Positions 45,982 to 57,772 of a DNA stretch of 64,000 bases are shown here, piece after piece. Numbering within the stretch: the stretch's first letter is position 1; each line of letters begins with the position of its first letter. The notes beneath the pieces are model-generated. The model was not told the origin of the DNA and did no database searches. It saw only the letters and a list, made by a program, of their open reading frames with translations. The stretch covers positions 14,993,064 through 15,057,063 of the forward strand of contig CM025849.1 of the NCBI GenBank assembly GCA_003952965.2, given 5' to 3'. The translations under genes were made by a program, and so were the position numbers. This stretch comes from Morella rubra (Eukaryota; Streptophyta; Magnoliopsida; Fagales; Myricaceae).

Positions 45982-46200
45982 GGCACTCGTGAGTTAGACC
46001 AGCCACCTATAGCGTATCTGTCACAGGAGTACTCATTAGGGGTGCCCTTAGCACTGTGGAGCTAGACCAGCCGCCCAAAGTGTATCTATCACCGGGGTAC
46101 TCATTAGGGGTGCCCTTAGCACTGTAGAGTTAGACCAGCCACCTGGAATGTATCCATCACAGGGGTATTCAGTAGGGGTGCCTTTGGCACTGTGGCTTCG
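45982..46200. repeat. 68-bp tandem repeat, about three copies, abutting the gap
   Basis: The unit starts GCACTGTGGAGCTAGACCAG and ends GGGGTGCCCTTA. Copies are about 85-90% alike. The array runs into the gap and is probably longer. It lies just after the integrase stop of the minus-strand gypsy remnant, the same place as the 54-bp array at 57.8 kb. Confidence 0.85.
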
Positions 46201-46315
46201 TAGAAGGTGGCGTGGCAAAGAGAATGTTTACTTTTTATTAAAACTTAATAACATGTCAGGGCACTATGAAGAATTAAAGAGTCCCAAAGTTGGTCTTGGC
46301 AATAATGTAATGAAC

Positions 46316-48040
46316 TTACTGGTGATAGCACTTCAGATGGGCTGTATTCCATGGGTGAGGGAGGCGTTTTCCCTGCATGTCTTTCAAGTGGTAAGTTCCT
46401 AGTCGTGACATTTCTGTGACCTTGTAAGGTTCCTCACAATTGGCATGGAGCTTTCCCTTGGTAGGGTCGATGGTTGGCAGCATCATTTCTCGTAAGACTA
46501 GGTCGCCTATGGAAAACCTTTTTGCTTTGACGCGAGCGTTGTAGTATCTTTCCAAACGTCGTTGATAGTTATAGTTTCTCATACTGGCTTCATTTCCTTT
46601 TTCTTCCAGCAAGTTGAGGTTGGTTCTGAGGTCAGTGTCATTTCGTTCAGGAACACAACTATTCACTCGGTAGGTTTGAACGCCCATTTCTACGCAGATC
46701 ATGGCTTTCGTGCCATAAGCCAGGCTGAACAATGTCTCTCCTATAGGAGTTCGAGCTGTTGTTTGGTAAGCCCAAAGGGCTCCATGAATTTCTTCTGCCC
46801 ATTCACCTTTTTTACTGTCGAGCTTAGCTTTGAGCATGCTAACAATTATTTAGTTTGTGACCTCCACTTGTCCATTGGCCTGAGGGTAGGCTGGAGATGA
46901 AAAATGATGTTGGATACCCAACTCCTCGCAAAATTGTTTGAACCGACGGTTGTCAAATTGCCTTCCATTGTCGGATATCATAACCCTTGGTATGCCGAAC
47001 TTACATATGATGGAGGACCACACAAACCTCCAGATTTGCTCTTCTATGATGGAGGCTAGAGATTGGGCTTCTATCCACTTAGTGAAATAGTCTATTGCTA
47101 CTACCAAGAACTTCATTTGTCCTTTCCCAAGTGGAAAAGGACCTACGATGTCAATCCCCTATTGTGACAATGACCATGGGGAACTGATCGGGGTCATATT
47201 TTTTGAGGGCAGTCATTGGATGGTCGCGTTGCATTAGCACTTGTCACAGCTTTTTACCATGGTGATGGAGTCTTTTAGTACAATCAGCCAATAATAACCC
47301 ACTTGGATGGCTTTGTTAGCCAGATATCGTCCTCCTGCGTGGTTCCCGCATATCCCTTCGCGAAGTGGATTTCCCAGAGGACATAGTCTGCTTCAAGGGG
47401 AGCAAGGCAGTAGAGGAGAGCTCCGAAGAAACTTTGTTTGTAGAGCTCATTCAATTGTATTGTGTACCGGGCAGTCTTTATTCATATTTTTCTAGCCTCT
47501 CCTTTATCAGTTGGGAGTTTCCCTATAAGGAGAAAACGGTTGATTGGTGCACCCTGTCATTCCCCTTGGGTTATCTACCACACTGGGTGTTCGAAGCAAA
47601 TGAAGGGTTTATCCAATATTTCTAGGGGGACGTCCGCATTATTTACCGCACCGTCGGATCCGAGGCCATCTGAGCGAAACTGTCGGCTATGGAATTTTCC
47701 TCCCAAGTTATCTGCTCTATTGAGAAGTACTTGAATCGTTGTGTAAGCTCCAACACATAGGCTGAATACGCTTTCATATTTTTTTCCTTTTGCTACGAAC
47801 TCACCTTTGACTTGGCCAACCACTAGTTGGGAGTCACTATGTATGTCAATGCCATCGACGACCCTAGAAACTTGCGATGCTAAGGCCTGCTAGGACGGCT
47901 TCATACTCGGCCTCATTGTTAGTGGCTTTGAAGTTGAACCGGAGGGAATGCCAAATGATCATCCGATCGGGTGACATCAAAATCATGCCTGCACTGCTGC
48001 CCACTTGATTAAAGAGTCATCGACATGAGCAGTCCAAATG
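46316..48040 (-). pseudogene. Ty3/gypsy RNase H and integrase remnant, minus strand
   Basis: On the minus strand from 48040: RNase H (GSSAGMILMSP, then TNNEAEYEAVLAGL), with frameshifts, then an HHCC zinc region (GICGNHAGGRY, KSCDKC), then the integrase core at 47116-46850 (VAIDYFTKWIEA; ISDNGRQFD; YPQANGQVE, giving the D-D-E residues), then the integrase C-terminal part at 46837-46316 (GALWAYQTTARTPIGETLFS, NYNYQRRLERYYN, GTYHLKDMQGKRLPHPWN). RNase H before integrase is the gypsy order. Several stops and frameshifts, and loss of gag, protease and RT, make it a remnant. The 5' portion is cut at about 48040. Confidence 0.88.
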
Positions 48041-49265
48041 TGTTATGCTCAAGGAGGAGTTGCTTCAGCGAGCTATTTGGGCTCCTTTTGTATGCTACAA
48101 AACCCCGAATACTCTCTCTGGCCTTGCACAATCTCTCCACCGTGAATCCTCATTTTCCTTACCTTATCGAGGCGTTCTTCACATTCAAATAATACTTATG
48201 CATTTTTATTTTTATTTTTATTTTTAGCCTTAAAATCTTAGATTTTTAGAGTTTTATTTTTAACTCTTCAATCTTAAATTTCGGCCACCATCGCCAGTTG
48301 GTGGCCAATCATTTTGTTGATATTAGTTCATTTTGGTTATAGGCTTATTTTTGCTATAATTTTGTGGTGTTTTGCTATTTATTGCAATGGTTGTAGGGTG
48401 GGGAGGATGGCAACCATGGTTGAGTCCACTCAGTTTTCTTCCCCGATACATCCAGAAGATATTTAATCTATTTGGACGCCTCAATGTTACGGTTTTTTTA
48501 TAATACATGATGTCCGGACAGCTTTCTTAGGCTGCGAGGACGTGAACTACTAGGTTTTTTGCGAGCTTCACTGTTTGCATGCCATTCAAACGCTTTACCT
48601 TGTCCATTCAGACTTTTAATTTATCTAAACATTTTCATTTTTATAACGTTTGCACGCTTTAGTTTTGTCCAGATGGATGATGTGAACCTCGCCAAGAATA
48701 ACGAGACCCAACAACGAAAGGGAACCCAAGATCGTTCTAGGACTGATTCGAATGGAAGACCTCGACCCGTTGTTTATGAAAACAAGAACCTCGGTATAAG
48801 GAAGACGCCACAAACAGTGATGGAAATTCCGTTTGATAAGTCAAGTTGAACGCCACGGGAAATCCCGATAAGTTCGAGAAGTTCTTCAAAGAACCAAAGA
48901 GAATTAATCCTCACAATTTTGATTAAGCAATGACTGCCAAATTACAAAGCAAAGGCTCCTATTTAAAGGCTAAACGTTACAAGGAAAATAACCCTAACAA
49001 GGAAACATAATTAAACCCGAAATGAGCTAAGGAAATAAAGCCTAACACGGCTAAAACAAAACACACTAAAAAGGCAAGAAAGTTGGCGCCTACAAGAGCC
49101 AAGAAAGGAAATAAAATGGCGCCTAAAAATAAAGAGCTCAATAAGGAAAAGGTGTTGGGCGTCCAAAAGAGGTGCAAGCCATAAAAGGAAGGATTTGGGC
49201 GCCTAGAATAGAGATCCTTTTAGAAGAGCCCCAAATATATTTCTTTCCAACTTGAAGCTGATTTT
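48041..49265. other. Mixed transposon-derived DNA, no intact gene
   Basis: Contains an ATTTTT repeat (about 48200), and phrases such as TTTGTCCAGATGGATGATGT. A 40-bp phrase with GGGCGCCTAGAATAGAGATC occurs twice (about 49196 and 49265). It may be the LTR of the gypsy fragment to its right. A + strand frame at 48559-48849 has no recognised family. Confidence 0.4.
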
Positions 49266-49271
49266 GGGCGC

Positions 49272-49541
49272 CTAGAATAGAGATCCTTCTAGAACTTGAA
49301 TCAAATTGACAATCCTTTGTAGTTCACGTGGATCTTGTTCAATGGGCCTCCATGAATTTGCTTGAGCCCGTGCCTCTTGAATTAGCCCGTTGAGTAACTC
49401 TTTAAACTTCTTGGCTCGTGCCCTCGTAACCGGCCCAATGGGAACTTGAATTGGATCCTTCGACAATGCTCCTTGATTTCCATCAGGTTTGGTATGCGTG
49501 CAAATGCTGTGCACTAACTGTGGGAATATTTTCTTTTGCAA
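49272..49541 (-). pseudogene. Gypsy C-terminal fragment (TRARAKKFKE motif)
   Basis: The frame has PIGPVTRARAKKFKELLNGL, a motif found near the end of some plant gypsy polyproteins. No other domain lies nearby. The assignment is from memory of the motif only. Confidence 0.45.
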
Positions 49542-49765
49542 ATTAAAAAATGTCTAAGCGCTAGCATTCTTCATCTACCTCTTTGGACTAGAGCTTCAGG
49601 TAGTAGAATATTGGCAATACCCCACCCATGACACTAGAAGAGCATGGGACAATATTCCTCTCCCGATCAGTGCTGATAGAGCATCAAGTATATGCCATTC
49701 TTGGGGCAGAATATCAGATATGTTATGGATGATAATGGTTGAGTCACGCATCTTCGGAAATCCTA
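49542..49765. other. Short unassigned spacer
   Basis: No gene or repeat is recognised. Confidence 0.4.
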
Positions 49766-50192
49766 TAATGCCTCTATGGATTTGGTCCAGGATTTCTACA
49801 CTGCACTGCTGTTAGTTGTAGATCTCGATGCAAAAGTTTGGGACCTCACTGTATGTGGAGTTGCCATTCGGTTTTCGACGGATGAGCTGGCAACGTTTAT
49901 GGAGATTCAGAGGCTAGTGGGAGCCTTCCCTGCAGTGGAGACGCAACACAACCTGTCTATAGATGGGGTCTTCTGTACTTTCTAAGGTCAGGATTTGATC
50001 GTCGTCGGACCCTTCGTACGCCAAAATGATATGCGCCCATTATGGCGTATCATGCACTTGATATTGACCTACTGCATTTACCCAAGGCGGCACCCAATAG
50101 TGTCCAATCGAACGAGGCAAGCTGATGTTGTTGGTGGCCCAAGGAGTGTCTTTAGATCTGCCTCTCTACATTTTTCTAACTATCTAGGTTGA
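49766..50192 (+). pseudogene. PF20167-like ORF fragment, + strand
   Basis: The frame at 49776-49985 has MDLVQDFYTALLLVVDLDA, then VCGVAIRFSTDELATFM. After a TAA stop at 49983-49985 it continues MRPLWRIMHLILTYCIYPRR (with R-P-x-x-R-I-x-H-L-I). The same R-P-(F/L)-W-x-I-M-H-L-I pattern is seen at 63.9 kb. It lacks both ends and has at least one stop, so it is a broken copy. It belongs to a retrotransposon extra ORF; no host role is expected. Confidence 0.55.
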
Positions 50193-51670
50193 AGCGGGGA
50201 AACCTTCTATCTCAAAGTTGTCGTACGGTCTTGATCTCTTGACACAGTTCCTCCAGACGATGATGGTCCCCAAGGGAATAAATGAAGCAAAAGGGAACCC
50301 TCTCAGTTCGATCTGCCGAATGACTCTGAGTTGTTCCATGGCTCAGCCTTGGCGGCAATAGGGTCAGTATGTTTATGTCAGATGATAGGGTCCTGGTGAC
50401 GGAGAGGCTCAACCATCGCAGAAGCCCCCGTAACTGCATACGATCAAGGAGAGCTCCATTCAAGAGGCGCAAACAAAGTGACCAGCATGGGTAGACACTT
50501 TGATGGGGGAGCTAAAGGAAGTTTTCCGAACGATGTTGGAGCCCACGCAGCTCTTATGAGTGAATATCACTTCCCGCTTGAGAAACTCTAGAGGCGAAAT
50601 CTACTCTAAGAGAGTATTGTGTCGAAGGATCTAACTTCCGGGAGGGACAAATGTCCTGCTTGTCCTAGTCTCTCCATAGCACTCTGACACAACTGTGGAC
50701 ACTCATCAAGTGGGTGGGTGGGATGGAGGAACGGTTCGGGCATATACAAGAAGCCCTCTAAGGACTACACAATGTGTCCAACCCATCCATGTGATTAGAA
50801 GTTTCATAATTTATTTATGTTTTGTTCACATTATTTTTCTTAAACTCTCTTGATTATTTCTAACGGTTGGATTTGTAAATAGGATATTTTATTTATTTTT
50901 TATTTTTATTCATTTAAATTTTTACATTTATTAAGCAAGTTTATTTATGACCTTTGATATTTATTTAGACTTAATTATAGTACAGGTTAGTATACAGCTT
51001 TTACAATTTAGTCACAAGGTCCCCATGGTACATTTTTTTGACAAATGTGTCCCCCTTCCATCTGCCATTACCCAACTAACAAGATGGTGCCACATGGATT
51101 TCTCCTTCCCCATCACTGCCAAACATAGATTTGATACGTGTTTTAAAAGAAAAATAAAAAACCTACAATCCAAATGCAAGCAAAAGCAACAAAAACCACC
51201 ATGTTCATGGGACCAAATCAAGAACCTGTTCACCTGCACAAATCGAAGAACCTGCTCATATTCACTGGTCACAAGTGCATGCCCGTCGAAGATAGCTGCG
51301 GCTAGCCACTCTAAGCTAGGGTCTTCTTGCAACTCCATATGTAGGTTCAAGGACGTGGTTCATAGGAAGACAAGGGTAGTTCATAAGGTTGATAACTCCC
51401 CCGTTAGGGGCACAGTCAGTCGAAACTGGGCTATTGAGTCCGAAAGCTGCCACCAGGTTCTCAACTCGGTCTGTATCAGGGTCGAAGAGATCCAATGGGG
51501 GTCAACATACTCATATTCTTCGAAAGGAATGCAATTGTGAAAGCTTTCAAAGTGTTCTGAGTGTCACATGATCATTGACCCTAGCCAATATTGTTGGATT
51601 CTTCTCCAAACATTCTGTACTCTTTCTTTCTATTCTGTACTTATTTTCTCTTAAATAATTTTGCTTTGAT
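50193..51670. other. Unassigned DNA, no intact gene
   Basis: The left third may be decayed remains of the PF20167-like ORF. At 50970-51110, phrases such as TTACAATTTAGTCACAAGGTCC resemble element ends. Both strands have short overlapping ORFs at 51012-51540 (for example DPSLEWLAAAIFDGHALVTS on the minus strand), but no family is recognised. Confidence 0.35.
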
Positions 51671-51675
51671 GGTTA

Positions 51676-51945
51676 TGGATGAAGCCAAAAATCACCGGGA
51701 AGAGTAACCGATCAAGGATCTGGATCTGCAAGCAAGTAGAGGAAAGGTGACACTGAAGAAGAGTCTCTAATGCCTAAGTTAGGTAGAGATCTTTATCAGA
51801 TTTAAAAGATTCTAATAGTATTCAAGAGATAAAAAAAAATAGAGTAGGGGTACCTTGTATTTATAGGCTTGGGAAAAGGTATACTCCGGGTTGGAGTGTG
51901 ATTGTTGTTGCCGCTCATTATTTGACTAATGGGCTGATGTTTCTT
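51676..51945 (-). mobile_element. Gypsy LTR in inverted orientation
   Basis: Most of this stretch is the reverse complement of the 3'LTR at 58369-58660: AAATCACCGGGAAGAGTAA, AGCAAGTAGAGGAAAGGTG and TATTTATAGGCTTGGG all match. Its right side fades at about 51945. It lies where a direct 5'LTR of the + strand element would be expected, so the orientation is unusual. Confidence 0.75.
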
Positions 51946-52020
51946 GGGTTAGCTTGATCTCTTCCTTAATCAAACCTTTCCTTCATATCTTTTATCCCTT
52001 AGAACACCCTTTCTCCAGAG

Positions 52021-52393
52021 ATGACACCCACTCAATAACATGAAGTTGAGAACCTCGAAATCCCTGTCATCTCCACGAACCCTGAGCAGGATGCAGATGG
52101 ATCGACCATATTGGTGATCCTAGCCCAACGTATGGAGGCAATCATTCAGAAAATCGACGTCATAGCCCTTCCCTGAACCTCTTCTCCACTCCCTCTGCTT
52201 CATGACAAGGAGGCCCGGGTGATTTACCTGGTCAATCCTCACCCCCTCACCCTGGAGGCCAGTCTGAAGACACACTCAACCCCTCAGCATTTAGATGGAC
52301 CAACAAGCAGTGCAAATACAACTCCTACTGCAGCAGATGGAGCAATTCAAAAGCATCAAAAGCAGCCACCCACCAACACCTACTTTCAGCAGC
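52021..52393 (+). pseudogene. Gypsy gag N-terminal part, + strand
   Basis: The frame starts at ATG 52021 and gives ENLEIPVISTNPEQ, then LAQRMEAIIQKID, with stops after a few residues and at about 52175. A Gln/Pro/Thr-rich part follows. The gag continues beyond the LTR-like insertion at 56597. Degenerate. Confidence 0.55.
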
Positions 52394-55300
52394 TCACCTG
52401 TGAGACCCCGACTTTTAGGTTTCCTTCAATGTCAATTTATTTTTTTTACTTTTTGACTCTTTAATTTTTTGCACTACCTTGAATTATTGAGAAAAGACAT
52501 GTATGGTTGACTTGATTTAAAATTATGTCTAAGGTGAGATTTTCCTTTAGCACTTTTTCTTGCATCTTATTAATAATTTACATGTTATATTTGTTTGCAA
52601 ATTTTAATAGTGTTAAATTGCATTATAGGTGTCAATTAAAATAAATAAATAAATAACGTGAAGGAAAGAGACGAATAGTGGGAGACACACGTGACCAAAA
52701 AAAAAAAAAAACAAACAACCGCATGTTTCACCAATGGTGGATGGCGTTACTAACAAGGGTTGGGGTAGGATGGTCTTTTCCTCCCCAACACTTTGTTTCA
52801 CGCCATCTTTTCCCCTTCCCCATTTCCTTATTCGTTTTCCTTTGTCACTCACAAACTCACGCACTCACGCACACAAACAAGAGAAGAGAAGAAGAAAGCC
52901 GAGAAGAAGAAGAAGAAAGAAGAGAAGAAGAAGAGGAGGAGGAGGAGTATTGCCGTGTAGTATTGCAGTGGGGAGAACTAAGAGCAGCCAAGGTAAGGAG
53001 AATTTAACGATTGGATTTAAAATTTTATAGGAACCGTGAGTTTTGTGTGGGTAACTGTTAGACTTAGTTTCTGTTACCATCCTCTGTTTTTCTTTGCTTG
53101 CATGTCAGATTTGAGTATCAATGAGTTGGAAATGAAAGGTATTTAGACATGCAAACTGTCTAGAGATGTGAATGAAGGAGAAGAAATTATGTTCTAAGTT
53201 AGTTGGTCATAGATGGAAGCTTATGACAGAATGTAAATATGGAGAAATTCTAGTTTTGGTGCAGAATAGTTATTTTACATTTCCTATTACTGTGATGTTC
53301 GACTTTGGCAGAGAGTGACCGAGCTTTGCATGTGGTGTTTTCTTGGCTTTACGTATTAGATTCACCTCTAAGCTGAAATGCATGTTAGTTTTATTAGAGA
53401 ATCAAGTCTCAAGTGATGAACTTTCAAGAACTAATGGACATGCACGGAGGGATTTGAGGTTTAGCCTCAACTAAAGGGGTTTTGGAATATGTTGGGTGGA
53501 AAGGAATTGTGTTAAAGCGTAGAACATTAAATTGGATGAGGTGTCTGCAAGTTGGTTGGGTTATGTGAAGCATGAGATAAATGCAATTTAAAAGAAAGTA
53601 GTTGCTGCATGTAGGTGGATATAACTAACGTAGAAGAAGCTGCAGGAGAACATTAAGAGAATAGCCGAATATTGTAGAATGGGTAGCTTCTTGATGAGCA
53701 TTAGTTTTCTGTTCTGTCCTTATGGTTGTATGTGCAATTTCGGAGGATAGTTAAATTCTGGAAGAACCGTAGAAGATGTTGCGAGGCACCATATTATTCA
53801 ATCTTCTGCTAAAATAAAGGAAGTCGAGCATTGGTAACAAGTTGCAGAAGCCTTAGGTACGTTACAGCAATTGTCTATCTTCAGTCTTTAAGTTTCTAGG
53901 GCCGAATATATATATACAGGTGACTCTTTGGGAAATAATTTCAGATGAGTTATGGACTATCAATGTGGAAAAATGCTGTAGAAATCTTGTTTTACAAAAT
54001 TCGAGTTTACTAGTTTGCGTTTCTGTACTTCCTAATGCTTTCAGCTATTATAATTTTGATTGTTGAATTGCTGGAAAATAAAACTGTAGTTCTAGCATTG
54101 TAAGCCTTACTTGAATGAAGAAAAATGAGTGAAGTTGAGGCATGCATTTGGTTCTCAGAATTGTTGCTGTTGCTGGACAAGAAAAGAGTTGAATTGTGTC
54201 ATTTTGTTTAAGTTTTTCTTGCAAGCATGTAATGCTCTCTGTTTTGAGTGACTTATAAACCTTCATATGGAGAGCTGAAAGGTATACATAGAGATATCGG
54301 TATTGTTGCTGGAAATTAAATGGAAACGTTGATAGAATGCAAGATGGAGTTAGTTTCTGCAGATAATAAAATAGTTATGGCAGATCAGAATTGTCATAGC
54401 AAATGTGTTGCTGGAAAATAAGGTGAATTATTATGAAGAGCTAAAGTTGGATTTGTTGTTGTTAGAGAAACTATAGCATTTGATAAGCTTGATCTATAGT
54501 GTTGGAAATCATTAAGAATTATAAGATAGACTTCTTAAAATAGTTGATAGAATTTAGTTTCTGCAGAACACAAAGTTCGAATTAGGAGTAACCTTTGATG
54601 CAATTTTTCTTATTCTTTGATCTTGAGAGAATTTTATGTTATAGGCCTATGAAATAAAAGATTTTAAGCCATACTTCAGGTGATTCCGATAAATATTGAG
54701 CAAGTTATGGATTTTTAAAGTTCAGACGTCAAGCTGTCACCAGCCTTGCACGTCCAGATTTCTTGCTCGTTCCAAATAATTTTAAGTGATCCTTTTAAGT
54801 CCATATTTTCATGGTTTTTGGTCTTGAATTTTAAGTTTATCAAAGAGGAACATTTTAAGATAAATTTCGTGTGATTTAGAGGTGTATTGAATAAGTTATG
54901 GTGTTTTGAAAGTGGAAGGTCGAGCTGGAGCAGCAGCATTGTTTGCTCTAGGATTTTTATCTGTTACGAAGTGTTTTTGAAAATGTAAATTAGTTCCGAT
55001 TTTTATGAGTCTTATCTTCAAATTTAAGTTTATGAAAGCAGAAAAGTTTAAAAGTAATTTCATGTAATTTGGAGCTATGTTTTTGAAGTTATGAATTTTT
55101 GAAGCTGGAGACGTTGAAGCTGTCCACTTGACGTCCTCAGCAACTTGCAAATTTCGAATAAATCTTTTGAGTGGCAAATAGCTCTAAATTACCTGAAACT
55201 TTAATATGTTATAACATCTAGAGTAAGGATCATTTTGGCATCCAAGTTTAATGGGTTCAGCAACATTAAGATAAAGTTTTACATTGTAGAACACTACTAG

Positions 55301-56596
55301 TTAGTAAAGAAAAATGTGTGATTTAGTATGATATGTTTATTTTGAAATAAATGATTATTTGCTGCATCAAGTACATCTCTCAATCATTTAAGTGACAACA
55401 TTAGTATGACTCATTTGTAGGCAAGGCACCACCATAAGCTCGAGTGGATAAAGGTAAGTGGAAAAATTATTTTTTCGAAAACTGGAATGATACACAGCAT
55501 GAATATTTGTCATCGAGCATGTCATGAGCATTTGCATTGATTTTCTCAAAAGGAAGAAAGGGAAATTTTATGCAAATGAAAGTGAGATTTTATGCTATGT
55601 TAGGATATGTTATGGGGCTAAATAAGATGGTCGGTACCGTACCTAAGCATGATAGGTGCATCCACTCCGAAGGACGAATGCGAGAAGGATGGGTGTCCTT
55701 GAGGTATGTGCAACCACACTGAAGGATGAATGCGAGAAGGTGTGGACCTCTAAGGGTCGTGTCTAGCCATTAGGCCTGGGGCCACATCAAGGTTAGCTTC
55801 GACCAAATGACATTTTTCCAAGGGAAAGGGGAACAGTTTCGAAGGGAACGCACAACCCTGACTTCAAGGGTAAATGGAGCGAGAGTAGCAGCCAAATAAG
55901 ATGAAAGAACTTTTAAGCAAATTGCATGTACAAGAGTCGCATACATAAACATGCATTTATTTTTGGCATATATATATATCTGTCATTCATGATCATATCA
56001 TGCATATCCCTTACTGAGTCATTCGACTCATAGTATTTTCAATTGTATCATTCCAGATGATGTTCCAGGTGAGGGAACTCATGAGGAGGATCTGGAACCT
56101 GAGGAGGGGGCTGACGAGGGTGCCCTCCCCTAAATTGCAATTCATGTAGATCCTAAGTTTTTGAAAGAGCTGATATGAACCTCCATTGTGATGTGGTTGT
56201 GGTTGTTCAGGCTACGAGACTTAAGACTCTTAAGCAACTTATATTTTGGGACCATGATGTAATTATAATTATTGCTTTAAGTTATTGCCTGAAGATTAGA
56301 TTTCTAAATGTTTCTCTATGTGTGTTATTTGATATAGTTATACGTTTTTATTTCGCGTATACTTATTTACATATTCGTACACTTCAGTAGAACGTTTGAG
56401 GGTCTGCATGTCAGCTTGCGTATTAGGAGATAAATTTTTAATAATTCATATTTCTGAATTAGTCATAGTTGATGTTTAAAAAAAAAAAAAAAATTCTACT
56501 CAAGATTTTAGCTAAGTGCGCTGGAGCGTTCGTCGTTGAGAATGCTTGCAGCTGTTATTTGCCTAGTCGGGCTAGCATTTGGGGCGTGACATCACC
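52394..56596 (+). mobile_element. 4.2-kb long LTR-like element, + strand, TSD TCACC
   Basis: The element is 52399-56591, starting TGTGAGACCCCGAC and ending GGGGCGTGACA, with TG..CA ends and an imperfect 11-bp inverted end. TCACC flanks both sides (52394-52398 and 56592-56596), a 5-bp duplication. There are no internal LTRs and no gag-pol. A purine-rich leader (GAAGAAGAAGAAGAAAGAAG, about 52900) is followed by a donor-like AAGGTAAGG (52993). A short exon-like piece (55421-55453) and a terminal exon (56057-56132) lie near the right end. It is inserted in the gag of a gypsy element. It may be a solo LTR of a long-LTR retrotransposon or a non-autonomous element with TG..CA ends. Confidence 0.82.
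55421..56132 (+). CDS. Two exon-like pieces in the LTR-like element, acidic C-terminus
   Basis: 55421-55453 is bounded by TTTGTAG and GTAAGT. 56057-56132 is preceded by TTCCAG and ends with the frame GEGTHEEDLEPEEGADEGALP and a TAA stop. The inverted copy at 43-44 kb keeps both splice-like borders and the same end of the frame. The frame before the last exon is not certain (the small exon is open in only one of three phases). It is a gene-like unit carried by the element, with no known function. Confidence 0.35.
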
Positions 56597-57243
56597 CTTT
56601 ACCCTGGCAGTGTTGGCTTGCCCCCTCCCCCCTCTATTCCGATCCCTAGTGATAGATCTCTTTGACAGTTCAAAAGATCCTTGCGATCATCTGGAGGTCT
56701 TCCGACTACACATGCAAATGCAGTCCTACCCAAATGTCATCCTATGCAAGGCTTTCTCCCTTACCCTTAAAGGACCAGCAAAAATGGTTCTTCAGCCTCC
56801 CTTCGGCATCTATTGACAACTCTGAACAACTCAGCTCCTTGTCCATGGGGCATTTTGTATCTAACAAACGCTTAAGGCGACCACCTTCGTAATTGTTCTG
56901 CGTCAAGCAAGAGCCAAAAGAGAACTTGCGCAATTATATCTCGTGGTTCAACTAGAAAGCAATCATCATAGCACACATGGCCAATGAAACCAAAGTCATG
57001 GCACTAATCAACGAGTTGCAACCCGGGGATCTCCTAAAATACCTAATCAAAAAGGCCCCAAGCAGTTTTGGAGAGGTGTTAGACAAGGCGCATAAACATA
57101 TGGATTGTGAAGATATCTTCCTTGCCCAGGTGGCAGGATTTTTGGCCTTCCCGAGAGGTAGGAGAAATGTGGCCGAGATACAGACAACCCCAACCACCAT
57201 GAACGCTAGCAAAGAATGGAGAGAGACCAATCTCCACAACTAA
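56597..57243 (+). pseudogene. Gypsy gag, + strand
   Basis: The frame reads DPCDHLEVFRLHMQMQSYPN, then AFSLTLKGPAKMVLQPP, and after a frame break KENLRNYISWFN and INELQPGDLLKYLIKKAPSS, the usual Retrotrans_gag order (PF03732-like). It has stops and frame changes. The zinc knuckle and all pol domains up to the integrase end are missing. Confidence 0.7.
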
Positions 57244-57299
57244 ATAAAGAACACTATAAAAAGGATGAGCGCCTCTTTTACATTGCCCTAAATACCCCA

Positions 57300-57674
57300 C
57301 CTAGAGAGATCTTGCAACAAATCAAAGGGGATCCTGCCATAAAGTGGCCAACCAAAATAAGCTCTGAAAAAAAGAGAGCAAAAGCAGGAATGAGGAATCA
57401 AAATTATCAAAGGAAGGTGGAACAGTACTACAATGGCCGAGTTCGAAAACGGAAGCTCAAAGTAGTAGAATTGGTGTTGCAAGAGGTGATGCCAGCCCTG
57501 GTAAAACCCAGTGGATGGAAAGCTCCATCCCAACTAGGAAGAGCCCTACAAGGTTACTCAAAATTCTCGACCAAGGACATACTACTTAGAAGATCTCAAA
57601 AGAAAAGCACTCCCCCACCAGTGGAACATAGCTCAGTTAAAGAAATACTTCCAGTAGATCGAACAATCTCATGA
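57300..57674 (+). pseudogene. Gypsy integrase C-terminal end joined to gag
   Basis: The frame has MRNQNYQRKVEQYYNGRVRK, then LKVVELVLQEVMPALVKPSG, and after a shift matches the normal gypsy end (GPYKV..LEDLKRKALPHQWN). The 46.8-kb minus-strand remnant has the same block. Protease, RT, RNase H and the integrase core are absent, so a large internal deletion links gag to this end. Confidence 0.7.
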
Positions 57675-57772
57675 TGCACATTAGTAGATACTATAGTAGT
57701 GCGACATCTCTTTTTTTTTTTGGAATAAAGGAAGGAAGAATACTTTCCCGAGCAAAGACGTTCAAATTCCTC

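Noticed and set aside
44966..46006. Two long minus-strand ORFs of over 330 codons
   Set aside because: They consist almost entirely of undetermined bases of the gap; only a few flanking codons are real.
52678..53030. Glu/Arg-rich ORFs of about 100 codons
   Set aside because: They come from the GAA/GAG-rich leader of the LTR-like element and have no conserved counterpart in the inverted copy (which lies in the gap).
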